Source of the DNA: Hedera helix
Taxonomy: Eukaryota > Streptophyta > Magnoliopsida > Apiales > Araliaceae
NCBI GenBank assembly: GCA_947179155.2
Contig: OX359266.1
Span: 44,759,039-44,823,038, forward strand
Direction of reading: 5' to 3'
Length of the DNA: 64,000 bases
Both the position numbers and the translations under genes were made by a program. The first letter of the stretch is position 1. Every line of letters begins with the position of its first letter. This document shows, piece after piece, positions 36,600 to 46,487 of this stretch. Under the pieces are notes generated by a model. It made no database searches. It was not told the DNA's origin and saw only the letters and a program-made list of their open reading frames with translations.

Positions 36600-37744
36600 T
36601 GTGACGCCCCCAAATCCGGGTCCCTTGAACCTCGGGTTCGGTGCTCACTATTCAAACATTGAAAAACTAAAACTTCAATAACTCGCGAAAAATATACATA
36701 ATTTCATTACAAAACGTACCTTCAATCCCAGGTTCCACTAACCTTAATACATTATCATTACCTTATATATAAAAAAAAAGTGTACACATATAGTATGAAC
36801 TAATTACGTCTATTCGTTCATCTTTCCTTTGCCGTGGTACTCCTTAGATCACTCGGCTTAACTGGAAATAGTTCACGATATAGTAAGGGTGAGCAACTAC
36901 TTTGCCCAGCAAGTTTAAATAAATAAGAAATGATATATCATGGATGAAAAAGATTTATCTTCGAGAGTTTCAACAATAGATAACAATTGTGAAATAACAA
37001 GAATCAATGTTCAATAACAGAATGGATTGACTCTTTACTGCTGAGTGGTCTCAAAGGACCATGAACTGCTACTAAGGTAGAATAGACATACAATGTCTGA
37101 CTCATTGTTAAAAATAACGGGACACTCGAGGGGATCAGTCCTCTCATGTCCTATGTATATGCATAACATTTAGATTTCTAGCGCGCATTCGGTTTCCCGA
37201 CAAATAAAAATCCCCTTTAACTAGGGTTGTTCTTTCTCAGTCTTACTGTAAGAATCCGCACCAGCCAATGGTTTGGATAAGCTTTCATAATATTCAATTA
37301 GATGAATTTAAACATGCATTTGTCTAGCCGAAACAATTAGCTTAGACATTCTTAAACAGTTCGTAAATTACTGAACTATAACATTTGCAAAGGCACTCTG
37401 TGCGAATACAATAACCAATAATGAGGTGGAATAATTTTAGATAATTAATCCACTTTAAGTTATGTCAAATAACTACGAGTGTAGAATTTGCTCAACAATA
37501 ATTTGAATAGCTCAATGTACATAAAGTTGAAGGAAACTTGCAACAATAAATACAAGTTAGGGTTAAGAAGAACTTGCCTGTTCCGCTGACTACTGCTATT
37601 CAACTTAAAAATACTTCCTTTGGGTGACCCAATATTCAATAACATTGATCCTCCAATTAGCATAACACATATATGTTTATTTAACATTAATAACCTTAAC
37701 ATATATGTCTTAAATCATCGATCACTTAATCATAACCTTAAAAC
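36600..37744 (-). repeat. Truncated 5' LTR of element C
   Basis: It begins tgtgacgccccc at 36600 and matches the 3' LTR with few differences as far as about 37744 (aaccttaaaac). There the 3' LTR continues into the minisatellite but this copy stops. About 3.5 kb is missing. Confidence 0.8.
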
Positions 37745-39697
37745 GAAATATCATATCATATAGGTTTATTTAATATTCACAATATAAGAAATATTTAACA
37801 ATCTTAAATGTTCCAAAAAGAAAGTCTTAAGTCAAAATGTTCACGATCCAAATGTAAAGTTCAAAGCATGGTTTTCAAACCCGAATCGGACCGCCGGTCC
37901 GACTGAAAAAATTAGAATCGGTAGGCTCCCCGATCCAATTCAAGCTAAAAAATCAATTTTGGTCAAAATTCGGTAACCCGGCAGTCGGACCGATCAACCC
38001 AGGAACCCGGTCACAGGTTTTACTGGTTTCATACTCTTTTTTTTAAAAAAATTTAAACATTTGAACTTGATTAAGTATATTATTGATTGAATTTTGAGTT
38101 ATGGTCATGATTTAATATCTTTCTTTTCATATAGCTTTAGTATTTATTTGAATTGTATAAAGTAAATATTGTACAAATAGATTTATTTACTTTTACCGAA
38201 TTTAATTAAATGTATCCTAAAGATGTTTATGTTCATTTGCGTTTGATTTTATCACTCTTGAGTCTTGAATTTTGAATTATGATCATGATTTAATATTTTT
38301 TATTTATTTATATAAATTTAGTATTTATTTGAATTGTATAAAATAAATATTGTACAAATATGTTTATTTTTTTTTGTGTGTGCAGATAAATTGATTAATT
38401 TTACATATTTACTAAATATTATATATAATAATAATTAATATATTTAATTATTTATTATTTATTACATATTAATGACGTCACCGGTTCAATAACGGTCCAA
38501 CCACTAGTTGGACTAGTAACCTATCAACTCGGTACCTTTTCCAGTTCGATGATCAGTCCGAGTCTAAAAACACTGGTTCAAAGTCCAAAATATCACAATT
38601 TAAAAGTTCACAGTTGAAATATAATAGTTATAATTCAACGAGATTATTTAGGTTAAAGATATTAGATGAAACACAAATTATGAAGGAAAAATTAACGAAC
38701 TATTATTTCAAGAAACTTCACCGTTTAATATTATGAGACGAACAAATAAGCTATTTTCTTATTGTAGAAGTTTAAATATTAAGAGATGAAGGAAGATGAT
38801 ATCCCTAACCTTAGCGCGTGACTAGGTTCTGCTTTCTATGTAGTTGATCTACCTATATGTATATTTATGATTTAATTAGTAATTATCGCGTATAAATTCT
38901 ATGGTGTACACTAGTTTGTATCTTGTAAAATGGCTAAAAGTATATTGATAGTATAAATTTGTGTAGTTTACAGAATGGAGTAGAATAAACTTTCAACGTG
39001 ATTTTAAAGGAATAAAATGATATTTCAAAACAATATTTTAGAAAAAGCTTTTCAAAATGAATCTTTTAAAAGAATAAATGTAAATACTTTGTAATGTGAG
39101 TAGGTGTTTATACAACTATACTTTAGAGAATAGACTCACCTGAGTAATCCTTACACTCTTATTGGTGTTAATAATGCCCAAAGTGTTCTTAATACACTCA
39201 GAGAAGCACTGATACCAAGAAATATTTATAGTGTTTTTTACCTAACGTATTAATGGGTCTGTCTAACTTTTTAATACACATGACTTTTAATTACATAATT
39301 TTTCATTACCATCTTTACTACTGTGACAATTATTGGTTTAATACTGTGGAATATTGTAGTGATATTGTGTGTTACTGTTCCTTTAGGTTCTTTATTGTCA
39401 AGTATTGTAACAATTAAAGATAATAGTTTCATTGAGAATTTTTATTAATTGTTATTTTATCATTTTTTTGTATTTGACAATTATTTTGTTATGGGATTCA
39501 TCAATGATTGATTGTTACGACACCGTTGTATGTTATCGAATATTCTTTGGTGTCTCTACTGTCATTTTTTTTGTTTCTTATAATTTGCATATATCATATT
39601 TAATTTTAATTTTCTTTTATCAATTTAACACTATACTATTTAGAATAATATATATATAAAAAATTAAGTTTTATTAATAAAAAGTTGAGGTGTTAAC
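37745..39697 (-). mobile_element. Decayed LTR of the Tekay-like family, interrupted by a hAT element
   Basis: Several family landmarks survive in minus-strand order. They are a gatattagatgaaacacaaa-type segment, gatgatatccctaacctta followed by cgtgac (38796-38822), the actgtgacaattattgg U3 repeats (39319-39350), and an end resembling ggtcttaca (about 39689-39697, now ggtgttaac). Divergence is high and the U5 end is lost next to element C. Confidence 0.65.
37859..38583. mobile_element. Non-autonomous hAT-like element (709 bp) with 8-bp target duplications
   Basis: The element at 37867-38575 has perfect 8-bp flanking repeats gttcaaag (37859-37866 and 38576-38583), the duplication size of hAT transposons. 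Its ends are imperfect inverted repeats beginning CA (catggttttcaaacccg against cagtgtttttagactcgg). Subterminal regions are rich in ggtccgac/accggtc-type words on both sides, as in many plant hAT derivatives. No transposase frame is present. Confidence 0.8.
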
Positions 39698-40236
39698 TCA
39701 TAACAAACCACTCTACCCACGACTTATAATCATTCTTTTCTTTCTTCCATATTTTATTCCTATTTTCTCTTTTATCCATATTTTTTATGTTTTATTTAAA
39801 TTTTAATTATTTTTAATTACACACACGTGATATGTGCCACATATACTAGTGTATTTTATTTAACTTCCATCCTTTCAATGTGTATATTTAGCTCAGCGGG
39901 ATGGGTTGGACTTCGTTTAAACTTAAATTCATGAGTACGTTGACGGTATGTCCAAGTTAGCAAAATATTTTCGTACTTTCACAAGCCATTTTATTGATAG
40001 GGAGTTTGATTGCAGTGTAATTGTATTTATAATTTATAAAGACAAAATAGGATAAGCACATGTGTCACACTAATTTATTTATAATTTAGACTCGTGGTAA
40101 TACTGTTGTCGCCGAAATAGTACGTAATTTTATAAGTATTAGATATTTTTTTAATTTTTTTTATCACTTACGAAAACTTAACTCAAATTAAAATATAATG
40201 AGGTACACCGACATTGGTATAATTAGTATATCTCAC

Positions 40237-40296
<60 letters not shown>

Positions 40297-40370
40297 TATT
40301 TATAATTTTTCAACATGTTCAATTTGGGTTTATAGTTGTTCGACATACCTAATTATTTGAATGAATGTGG
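39698..40370. other. AT-rich spacer with CA/TA microsatellite
   Basis: No gene is visible. A compound microsatellite, (CA)n then (TA)n, lies at about 40236-40292. Confidence 0.5.
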
Positions 40371-40473
40371 ATATTACATTATTATTAATTAGGAATCGAT
40401 ATATTCACAATAAATTCTTGTATATATTTCTAAAAAATCTTCTCTCTCACATATGGAGATATATTAACATTAT

Positions 40474-40974
40474 TGTTAACGCTTGAATTTCGTCCGCACG
40501 TTCAAGCGCCGGTTCGGACTGGAACCTGCACAAAAAAGAACCACCAGAAGTGCTTGACGGCTTGGGCCGCCGGGGGATCCCTCCGGTGTGAGAGTAAGTA
40601 CAAGTTTCAAGATGTGTCAACAATGGAGGCATAAGTATTTAGTAGAGTAGAATCAGATCTCCGTACCTCTATTATTCACCATGTATTTATAGTACTCATA
40701 TTGCTCAACAGGACTCCAATTCCTAATAGAAATTGTGTAGCAAAATCCTTGTTGGAGAAGGTAGCTGTCACGCTAATCAATGCTAGATAGATAACTCTCA
40801 TACCAATTAATATTTAGATATGGCAATTAGTTAGTATCTGAATTGATAAGGAAAACGATCCCAAGCCTATCGGACTTAGGAGTCCTCATAGGTAATTGTC
40901 AAGCTGATGGATTATTTGGGCCTAGCCCAATATTAGTTTACCCAATCAGACTTAGCGAAACATTCATCCTAACA
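40474..40974 (-). repeat. 3' LTR of element D
   Basis: A 501-bp LTR from tgttaacgctt to cctaaca in plus-strand reading, with TG/CA ends. It contains a GC-rich block (about 40550-40590) and a tatttatagta segment near 40683 that may hold the promoter when read on the minus strand. Confidence 0.9.
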
Positions 40975-40996
40975 TTGCCCCCCACTCCTCCAGTAT
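40975..40996 (-). other. Polypurine tract of element D
   Basis: The minus strand reads ctggaggagtggggggcaa immediately before the 3' LTR. Confidence 0.7.
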
Positions 40997-41162
40997 ATAA
41001 ATGTGCTGGGGGAGTAGACTGAAAATTTCTGAAGATAAATGTAAGCGGACAAATCCCGAAGGAAATTAACTCTTCGGGAATCCAGGTGCAGGAACGCAAA
41101 AGATATCAGACCGAAGGCAGATCCGCTTTGAACTTCATATAGGAATTCAAGGGCAACATAAC

Positions 41163-41990
41163 AGAGGAGAAAAACTCCTTCGGGATCCTGAAAGCATTGA
41201 ACCGAAGGGAAAACTCATTCGGAAACACAAAGGCGTTTGACCGAAGGGAAAGATCTTTCGGTGACCCGGAGGTCTCTGACCGAAGAGAAAGCTCTTTCGG
41301 GAACCCGGAGGTATCATACCGAAGAGAAAGATATTTCGGGAATCCAAGAACATCAGACCGAAGGGAAAACTCCTTCGGGAGCCCAGAGACATCAAGCCGA
41401 AGGGAAAGCTCTTTCGAGATTCCAAGACAGCTAACCAAAGGGAAAACTTCTTCGGTAAATCAAGGAAATCAGACCGAAAGGAAAACTCTTTCGGAAGCTC
41501 GAAGGCAAGACCGAAGGAAAAGCCCGAAGAAATACTGCCTTTGTAATTTCGAAGAAAGTATGCTTTCGGGAGAAAATAGGCTCTTTCGGGAATCCAAGAC
41601 AGCTAACCGAAGGGAAAACTTCTTCGGCAAATCAAGGAAATCAGACCGAAAGGAAAACTCCTTCGGGAGCCCGGAGGCATCAGACCGAAGGAAAAGCCCG
41701 AAGAAATACTGCCTTTGTAATTTCGAAGAAAGTATGCTTTCGGGAGAAAATAGGCTCTTTCGGGAATCCAAGACAGCTAACCGAAGGGAAAACTTCTTCG
41801 GCAAATCAAGGAAATCAGACCGAAAGGAAAACTCCTTCGGGAGCCCGGAGGCATCAGACCGAAGGGAAAGTCCGAAGAAATACTACTTTCGTAATTTCGA
41901 AGAAAGTATGCTTTCGGGAGAAAATAAGCTCTTTCGGGAATCCGAATGTGTCAGACCGAAGGGGAAGCTGAAGTAAAAGCCAAGTAAGAC
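41163..41990. repeat. 39-bp and 174-bp tandem repeats in element D
   Basis: Units of 39 bp begin near 41202, 41241, 41280, 41319, 41358 and 41397. Each carries the hairpin ccgaag...cttcgg around ggaaaactc-type sequence. From about 41508 a 174-bp higher-order unit follows (aatttcgaagaaag at 41545, 41719 and 41893). Because 39 and 174 are multiples of three, frames stay open on both strands, including 259 codons on the plus strand at 41197-41976. That frame has a repetitive Arg/Ser/Phe-rich product and no known domain, so I do not call it a gene. Confidence 0.85.
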
Positions 41991-42582
41991 TGCAATTGTT
42001 GAACCCAGCGCTGCAGCATTTTCGTCCTCAAGGATACTTTTCTTCTGCTGACTCCCGATCCTTCTAATATCGGCCCTAAAGAGCCTCTGCAATTGCTACC
42101 CACTTATGAGGTGATGACTTCGACTATAAAGAATCAGAGGCATAACAGGGAGTTTTTATGAAGGGTTTGAAATTTGTTCTTGTTGATCCTCCCGAAGACC
42201 GACGTCAATTTTTCCTTGTAGTCTGTGTGTAACTCGTTGCGTAAATTTTTCCCAGACGTTTTTTTATGACAAATATATTCTCTTCTTCTCATGATGAGTT
42301 CTGTGTATTGTATCTGTTTGCTAGTTTAACACTTATATTCCCTTGCCCCTCTAGCCTTATCTGATAGGCTGAAGTTAAGGCTTAAAGAACAAAAACTAAG
42401 CGATGCATTTAAATAGAAAATAAGAATGTGATAAAATAGAACAATCGTAATTGTTGATATCGAAGAAGCAATATAGTGAGTTAAGATAACCTCCAAAAAA
42501 TATTCAGTACATATATGATTGTTGATAATATCGCCGAACCGTATACCATATAGGCTTTCTGTGGTTTGAAGCTCTTCAACAA

Positions 42583-43824
42583 TCATATGGAGATCTTCTT
42601 AGGTGGGTACAGGTACAACAGGCTTCGGGAATCCGAGGACTGCTCCTCGGTTTCTTCGGCTAGCATATCTATTGGTTCAGAATTATTTTCGGTGAAGTTA
42701 TCATCCTCTTGTCTTAGATCACCCATTGAGTCTCTTCTGTCATTATCTCTTTTGTCGGCTATATTGCCCCTAAGGTCTCTTCTCCGATGATAATTATCAT
42801 CGAATCTCGAAGAACCCCGAAGGTTGGTGAGGGCCTCTTCCAACTCTATAAACTTATCGGCCTTTTCATAGGCCTCTGCTAGAGTTTGAGGAGTTTTAGA
42901 GATGATTTCTTCAATCAAGCGACTGGATTTGTCTACGTTCAAACCCATAGTTAGAAATTGAATCACTTGGGCTGAATCTATAGTGAGGATCTCGGACACT
43001 ACATCTCTGAACCTCTTCATGTACTGCCGAAGAGTTTCGCCGGGTCTCTGTTTCACCTGTAGGAGAGACGTCATCATTCTGGCTCGTCTTTTGTTACTAC
43101 CGAAGCGGGTGTGAAATTGATCCCGCAATTCTTCCCATGATTTAATAGATTTGGATGGAAGGGAGATGACCCACTCCCTGGCAGTCTTCTTTAGGGTGGA
43201 TAAGAACAGGTGGCACATCGCCACTGCATCATGACCGTGAAAGTGCATGGCCTGCTCGAAGGAATAAGTGTGATCATGTGGGTCTCCTGTTCCGTCGTAC
43301 ATCTCCAGGGTGGGTACTTTGTGACTTCGGTCGATTTTGGCCTCTTCTAGATCTTTCGAGAACGGAGAGAACCGAACCTTCTTGGACCCGTAGTACTTAT
43401 CCGAAGCCTTCTTGGGTGAGAATTCTCCAGTATGGCTTTCATGGTTTCGTCTGTCTCCCCGATCTCTCTTCGAAGGTGATCTGGCTCGCTTTCGAAAGTC
43501 CGTCGTCCAAGTTGACTTGGAATGGACCGGCTTCCTAACGCGATCTCGTGCTTCACCTCCACATCGTTCTATGTGTCTGTCGTCTCGTCGGTCACAATGT
43601 TCTGAGCGGGAGGCCGAGCCTCTCTGGCTCAAAAGGTCATGTTCTGCCTCGTTTAATTCCTGGTATTGCTTATTAAGCTCTTTCTGCTGGATGTCCAGAG
43701 CTTTCTTTTTGTCGAGAATCAACTGGAGGCGACGTTCTTTATTCGCTATTGTCTCCCGGCGAGACTGAGTGGGGAGTGGTCGTCGTGAGTTACTTTGACT
43801 CCGCTGCGATTGTGAGGCTTCCAT
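42583..43824 (-). CDS. Gag protein of element D
   Basis: A 413-residue intact frame. Residues 29-66 form a Glu/Lys/Gln-rich coiled-coil-like segment; 73-130 is strongly basic with Ser-Arg pairs; 172-330 is a retrotransposon gag core (TLEMYDGTGDPHDHTYSFEQ at the start, later AREWVISLP, FHTRFGSNKR and RPGETLRQYMKRFRD). The C-terminus is acidic and ends without zinc knuckles or protease. It would form the capsid of the particle. It lies shortly after the 5' LTR (61 bp from 43886). Lack of knuckles suggests truncation relative to a full gag. Confidence 0.88.
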   Translation of the reverse strand: MEASQSQRSQSNSRRPLPTQSRRETIANKERRLQLILDKKKALDIQQKELNKQYQELNEAEHDLLSQRGSASRSEHCDRRDDRHIERCGGEARDRVRKPVHSKSTWTTDFRKRARSPSKRDRGDRRNHESHTGEFSPKKASDKYYGSKKVRFSPFSKDLEEAKIDRSHKVPTLEMYDGTGDPHDHTYSFEQAMHFHGHDAVAMCHLFLSTLKKTAREWVISLPSKSIKSWEELRDQFHTRFGSNKRRARMMTSLLQVKQRPGETLRQYMKRFRDVVSEILTIDSAQVIQFLTMGLNVDKSSRLIEEIISKTPQTLAEAYEKADKFIELEEALTNLRGSSRFDDNYHRRRDLRGNIADKRDNDRRDSMGDLRQEDDNFTENNSEPIDMLAEETEEQSSDSRSLLYLYPPKKISI

Positions 43825-43866
43825 GTCAATTCTTTTTTATGGAAGAAGTACTCGGTGCTAAATACT

Positions 43867-43885
43867 CCCCTCCTTCTAGCGCCAA
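43867..43885 (-). other. Candidate primer binding site of element D
   Basis: The minus strand reads ttggcgctagaaggagggg directly after the 5' LTR. The tggcgc start is common for Ty3/gypsy primer sites, but I cannot assign the tRNA. Confidence 0.5.
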
Positions 43886-44386
43886 TGTTAACGCTTGAAT
43901 TTCGTCCGCACGTTCAAGCGCCGGTTCGGACTGGAACCTGCACAAAAAAGAACCACCAGAAGTGCTTGACGGCTTGGGCCGCCGGGGGATCCCTCCGGTG
44001 TGAGAGTAAGTACAAGTTTCAAGATGTGTCAACAATGGAGGCATAAGTATTTAGTAGAGTAGAATCAGATCTCCGTACCTCTATTATTCACCATGTATTT
44101 ATAGTACTCATATTGCTCAACAGGACTCCAATTCCTAATAGGAATTGTGTAGCAAAATCCTTGTTGGAGAAGGTAGCTGTCACGCTAATCAATGCTAGAT
44201 AGATAACTCTCATACCAATTAATATTTAGATATGGCAATTAGTTAGTATCTGAATTGATAAGGAAAACGATCCCAAGCCTATCGGACTTAGGAGTCCTCA
44301 TAGGTAATTTCCAAGCTGATGGATTATTTGGGCCTAACCCAATATTAGTTTACCCAATCAGACTTAGCGAAACATTCATCCTAACA
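43886..44386 (-). repeat. 5' LTR of element D
   Basis: A 501-bp copy of the LTR at 40474-40974, same length, with about four substitutions by eye. It abuts the candidate primer site on its inner side and the ATTAT duplication on its outer side. Confidence 0.9.
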
Positions 44387-44739
44387 ATTATTATTAATTA
44401 ATTATGAATAGATATCTTCACAATAAATTCTTATATGTATTTTTTAAAAATCTTCTCTCACGCATGTTAATATATTTCCATATATATATATATATATGGA
44501 GATATATTAACATTATTATTAATTAATTAGGAATAGATATCTTCACAATAAATTCTTATATGTATTTTTTAAAAATCTTCCCTCACGTATGTTAATATAC
44601 TTCCATATATATATATATGGAAATATATTAACTTGGATATATATATGGAGATATATTAACATTATTATTAATTAATTAGGAATTGATATCTTCACAATAA
44701 ATTCTTATATGTATTTTTAAAAATCTTCTCTCACGTATG

Positions 44740-44782
<43 letters not shown>

Positions 44783-44973
44783 ATATATATTAACATTATT
44801 ATTAATTAATTAGGAACAGATATCTTCACAATAAATTCTTACATGTATTTTAAAAAAATCTTCTCTCACGTATGTTAATATATTTCCATATATATATATG
44901 GAAATATATTAACTTTGTGAATTTTAGTAATACTGCTCCCTTATTTCTTTACATAACTAAAATACGTAATCCC

Positions 44974-44983
44974 CTATAAATAC
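44974..44983 (+). promoter_or_regulatory. TATA box of the CLE-like gene
   Basis: ctataaatac lies 45 bp before the ATG in the context cccctataaatacatatac. It is a classic plant TATA box that would start transcription a short distance before the ATG, giving a short leader. The foldback array ends only about 55 bp upstream of it. Confidence 0.65.
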
Positions 44984-45027
44984 ATATACACCATCTATAA
45001 CATTGTGACAATATTGAAGCTACGAAA

Positions 45028-45489
45028 ATGGCTACTAATTCAATTTCAGCAAGAAACTTGATTTTGTTGGTGCAGATTATCATGATCATCTTTTCGTTGA
45101 TCCCCATGAATTCGCAAGCTCGCATTCTTATTCAAAAGAGAAACAGCAACATTGATAGCCTCACACTTTTTCATGAGTTAGGGTTCAAGGTTCCGGCGAG
45201 TTTGGGTGGTGCAGTCGCCGGGGGAGTAAAAAGACTTGTACCTAATGGACCAAATGATACGCCTAGTCCCGATTCACCGTCGAAATTCGATGAAAAGAGA
45301 CGTGTACCTAGTGGACCAAATGATATGCCTAGTCCCGATTCACCGTCGAAATTTGATGAAAAGAGACTTGTACCTGGTGGACCAAATCGTGAGTCTAGTC
45401 CCGATTCACCATCCAAATTCGAAGAAGAGAGACTTGTACCCGGTGGACCAAGTTCTATTACTAGTCCGGATCCACCAGCGAGGGCATGA
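45028..45489 (+). CDS. CLE-like secreted peptide precursor with four 22-residue repeats
   Basis: A 153-residue intronless frame. Residues 1 to about 31 form a signal peptide with a hydrophobic core (LILLVQIIMIIFSLI) and a likely cut after NSQA. A variable region (32-68) leads to four head-to-tail repeats at 69-90, 91-112, 113-134 and 135-153. Their cores are RLVPNGPN, RRVPSGPN, RLVPGGPN and RLVPGGPS. The spacer SPDSPSKFDEK recurs with small changes, and its Lys/Glu before the next Arg could serve proteolytic release. The cores match positions 1-8 of CLE peptides, which are Pro-hydroxylated ligands of CLAVATA1-type receptor kinases. However, the usual PLHN ending is replaced by DTPS, DMPS, RESS or SITS. 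It may be a multi-peptide CLE relative or an unnamed peptide family. The ATG is the first in frame and directly precedes the signal peptide. Confidence 0.72.
   Translation: MATNSISARNLILLVQIIMIIFSLIPMNSQARILIQKRNSNIDSLTLFHELGFKVPASLGGAVAGGVKRLVPNGPNDTPSPDSPSKFDEKRRVPSGPNDMPSPDSPSKFDEKRLVPGGPNRESSPDSPSKFEEERLVPGGPSSITSPDPPARA
45232..45486 (+). repeat. 66-bp in-frame tandem repeat of the CLE-like gene
   Basis: Units at 45232-45297, 45298-45363, 45364-45429 and 45430-45486 (the last is shortened by the stop). Similarity is high at the DNA level, especially in gtggaccaaatgat and tagtcccgattcacc, which indicates recent tandem duplication or ongoing homogenisation. Two other frames stay open through it for the same reason. 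Confidence 0.9.
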
Positions 45490-46326
45490 GTAATTCAGCT
45501 TGTATGGATAGTTTCTTAGGGTTGCAGAGTTATATTTTTTTTCATGCATCTTGTTCAGCAGCATTACCTAAGAGATTATATTGAATAATACTGTATTTCG
45601 TTCTAACTAAGAAAATTCTGTGTCTTGATATAGTTGTGAGAAAAAATTAACCTCAAAACCCATTTTTGGTGACCCGTGGGATATATTGGGACCATTTTAC
45701 GAGGTATTGTATGCAAACTTAAAAGTACAGGCAATTGCAAAATAAAAAGATTAAAAAAAAAATCAAAATAAAAAATCTCATTATGGACTATTTTTTAATA
45801 CTTCTATTAGACCTGACTTGAGAATCTTATATAATAACTTATTATATAAAAATAAAATCGAAAATCAAGAATTGAAAACTGGAAATTAGGTTTCCATTAA
45901 GGTTTGTGTGGGTCTGAGCAAACAATTACTATAATTTTGATAAATCAGAGATATAAATGGTGAATGGACGCGGTAAATGAATCTAAAATATTTAAAATTG
46001 GTCCGCAATATCAAATTTAGTAGAAAATAATTATAAAATCTATATGGCGAAATAATTGATTTTTACAATTAGAGTCAGCAGTAGATTTTTACGTTCAAAT
46101 TTAATAGTTTTTTTTAAGCTTGAAAGTTAAATTTTGAATTTGAAGACAAATTTGATAAAATGGATGTTGAAATTAGTAGGAATTGATAGTTGACATGACA
46201 TGAGTATTTTTTAGAGTAAATATAATAATATTATGTTTGGAAACTTTTTAAAACAAAAATAAGGGATAAAATGAAAAGTCAAATTATCACGCATGCAGTA
46301 GCTGGAGGGGTAATAACAAAGAAAAA
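45490..46326. other. 3' region of the CLE-like gene and intergenic DNA
   Basis: It presumably starts with the 3' UTR. The remaining sequence is AT-rich with no supported gene. Confidence 0.5.
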
Positions 46327-46487
46327 TTCTAGATTTACTCTCAAAATTTATTCGTTAGTTCTATTTATAAAAAAGATAAAAGAATATGGTCTCATTTTAT
46401 TTGTATTTTACAAATAAAATGAGACTATACTTCTTTATTTTTTATAAAAGTAAGATTTATGAGTTAAATTTAAAAGTAAATGTAGAA
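46327..46487. mobile_element. Foldback MITE with arms of about 75 bp
   Basis: The two halves are near-complementary from ttctagatttact on the left to agtaaatgtagaa on the right, meeting around the palindromic ttatttgtattttacaaataa near 46400. There is no coding capacity. A target duplication could not be fixed. Confidence 0.65.

Larger units (their letters stand above)
27769..37744 (-). mobile_element. Element C: gag-only Ty3/gypsy-like element with very long LTR
   Basis: Read on the minus strand: a truncated 5' LTR (36600-37744), a tRNA-iMet-type primer site, a leader of about 2.8 kb, a decayed gag (about 32805-33814), a polypurine tract, and a 3' LTR of about 4.7 kb (27769-32494). The shared LTR part (27872 to about 28998 against 36619-37744) is nearly identical. 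No protease, reverse transcriptase, RNase H or integrase was found. It therefore resembles gag-only (TR-GAG-type) non-autonomous elements. The 5' LTR is cut where an old LTR remnant begins, so no target duplication can be tested. Confidence 0.8.
40474..44386 (-). mobile_element. Element D: gag-only Ty3/gypsy-like retrotransposon with tandem-repeat 3' region
   Basis: A 3913-bp element with two 501-bp LTRs (40474-40974 and 43886-44386) and perfect 5-bp target duplications ATTAT (40469-40473 and 44387-44391). By eye the LTRs differ at about four positions. Read on the minus strand: 5' LTR, candidate primer site, intact gag frame, tandem-repeat region, polypurine tract, 3' LTR. There is no pol. 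The gag type (TLEMYDGTGDPHDH) and the 3' repeats recall the Tat/Ogre side of Ty3/gypsy. It must be moved by another element. Confidence 0.9.
40371..44918. repeat. Foldback tandem array (five units), split by element D
   Basis: Units share attaattaattaggaat, ttcacaataaattctt and aaaatcttctctcac, and recur at 40404, 44417, 44542, 44691 and 44825 (ttcacaataaattc as reference). With D and one ATTAT removed, spacings are about 95-149 bp. Unit borders carry complementary ends (ggaaatatattaac and gttaatatatttcc) around TA runs, so each unit can fold like a MITE. The last unit ends about 110 bp before the CLE-like gene's start codon. Confidence 0.7.

Noticed and set aside
39888..39960. tRNA or SINE candidate (tagctcagcggg resembles an A box)
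   Set aside because: No convincing B box or cloverleaf follows.
41197..41976. 259-codon frame through the element D repeats as a host gene
   Set aside because: It arises from repeat units that are multiples of three and lies within a retrotransposon; other frames on both strands are open too.
42326..42586. 86-codon minus frame downstream of element D gag as a second gene
   Set aside because: Low-complexity, Ser/Leu/Ile-rich, no pol motif.
45236..45493. Alternative frames through the CLE-like repeats
   Set aside because: They are open only because the 66-bp repeat keeps register; no signal peptide or motif.
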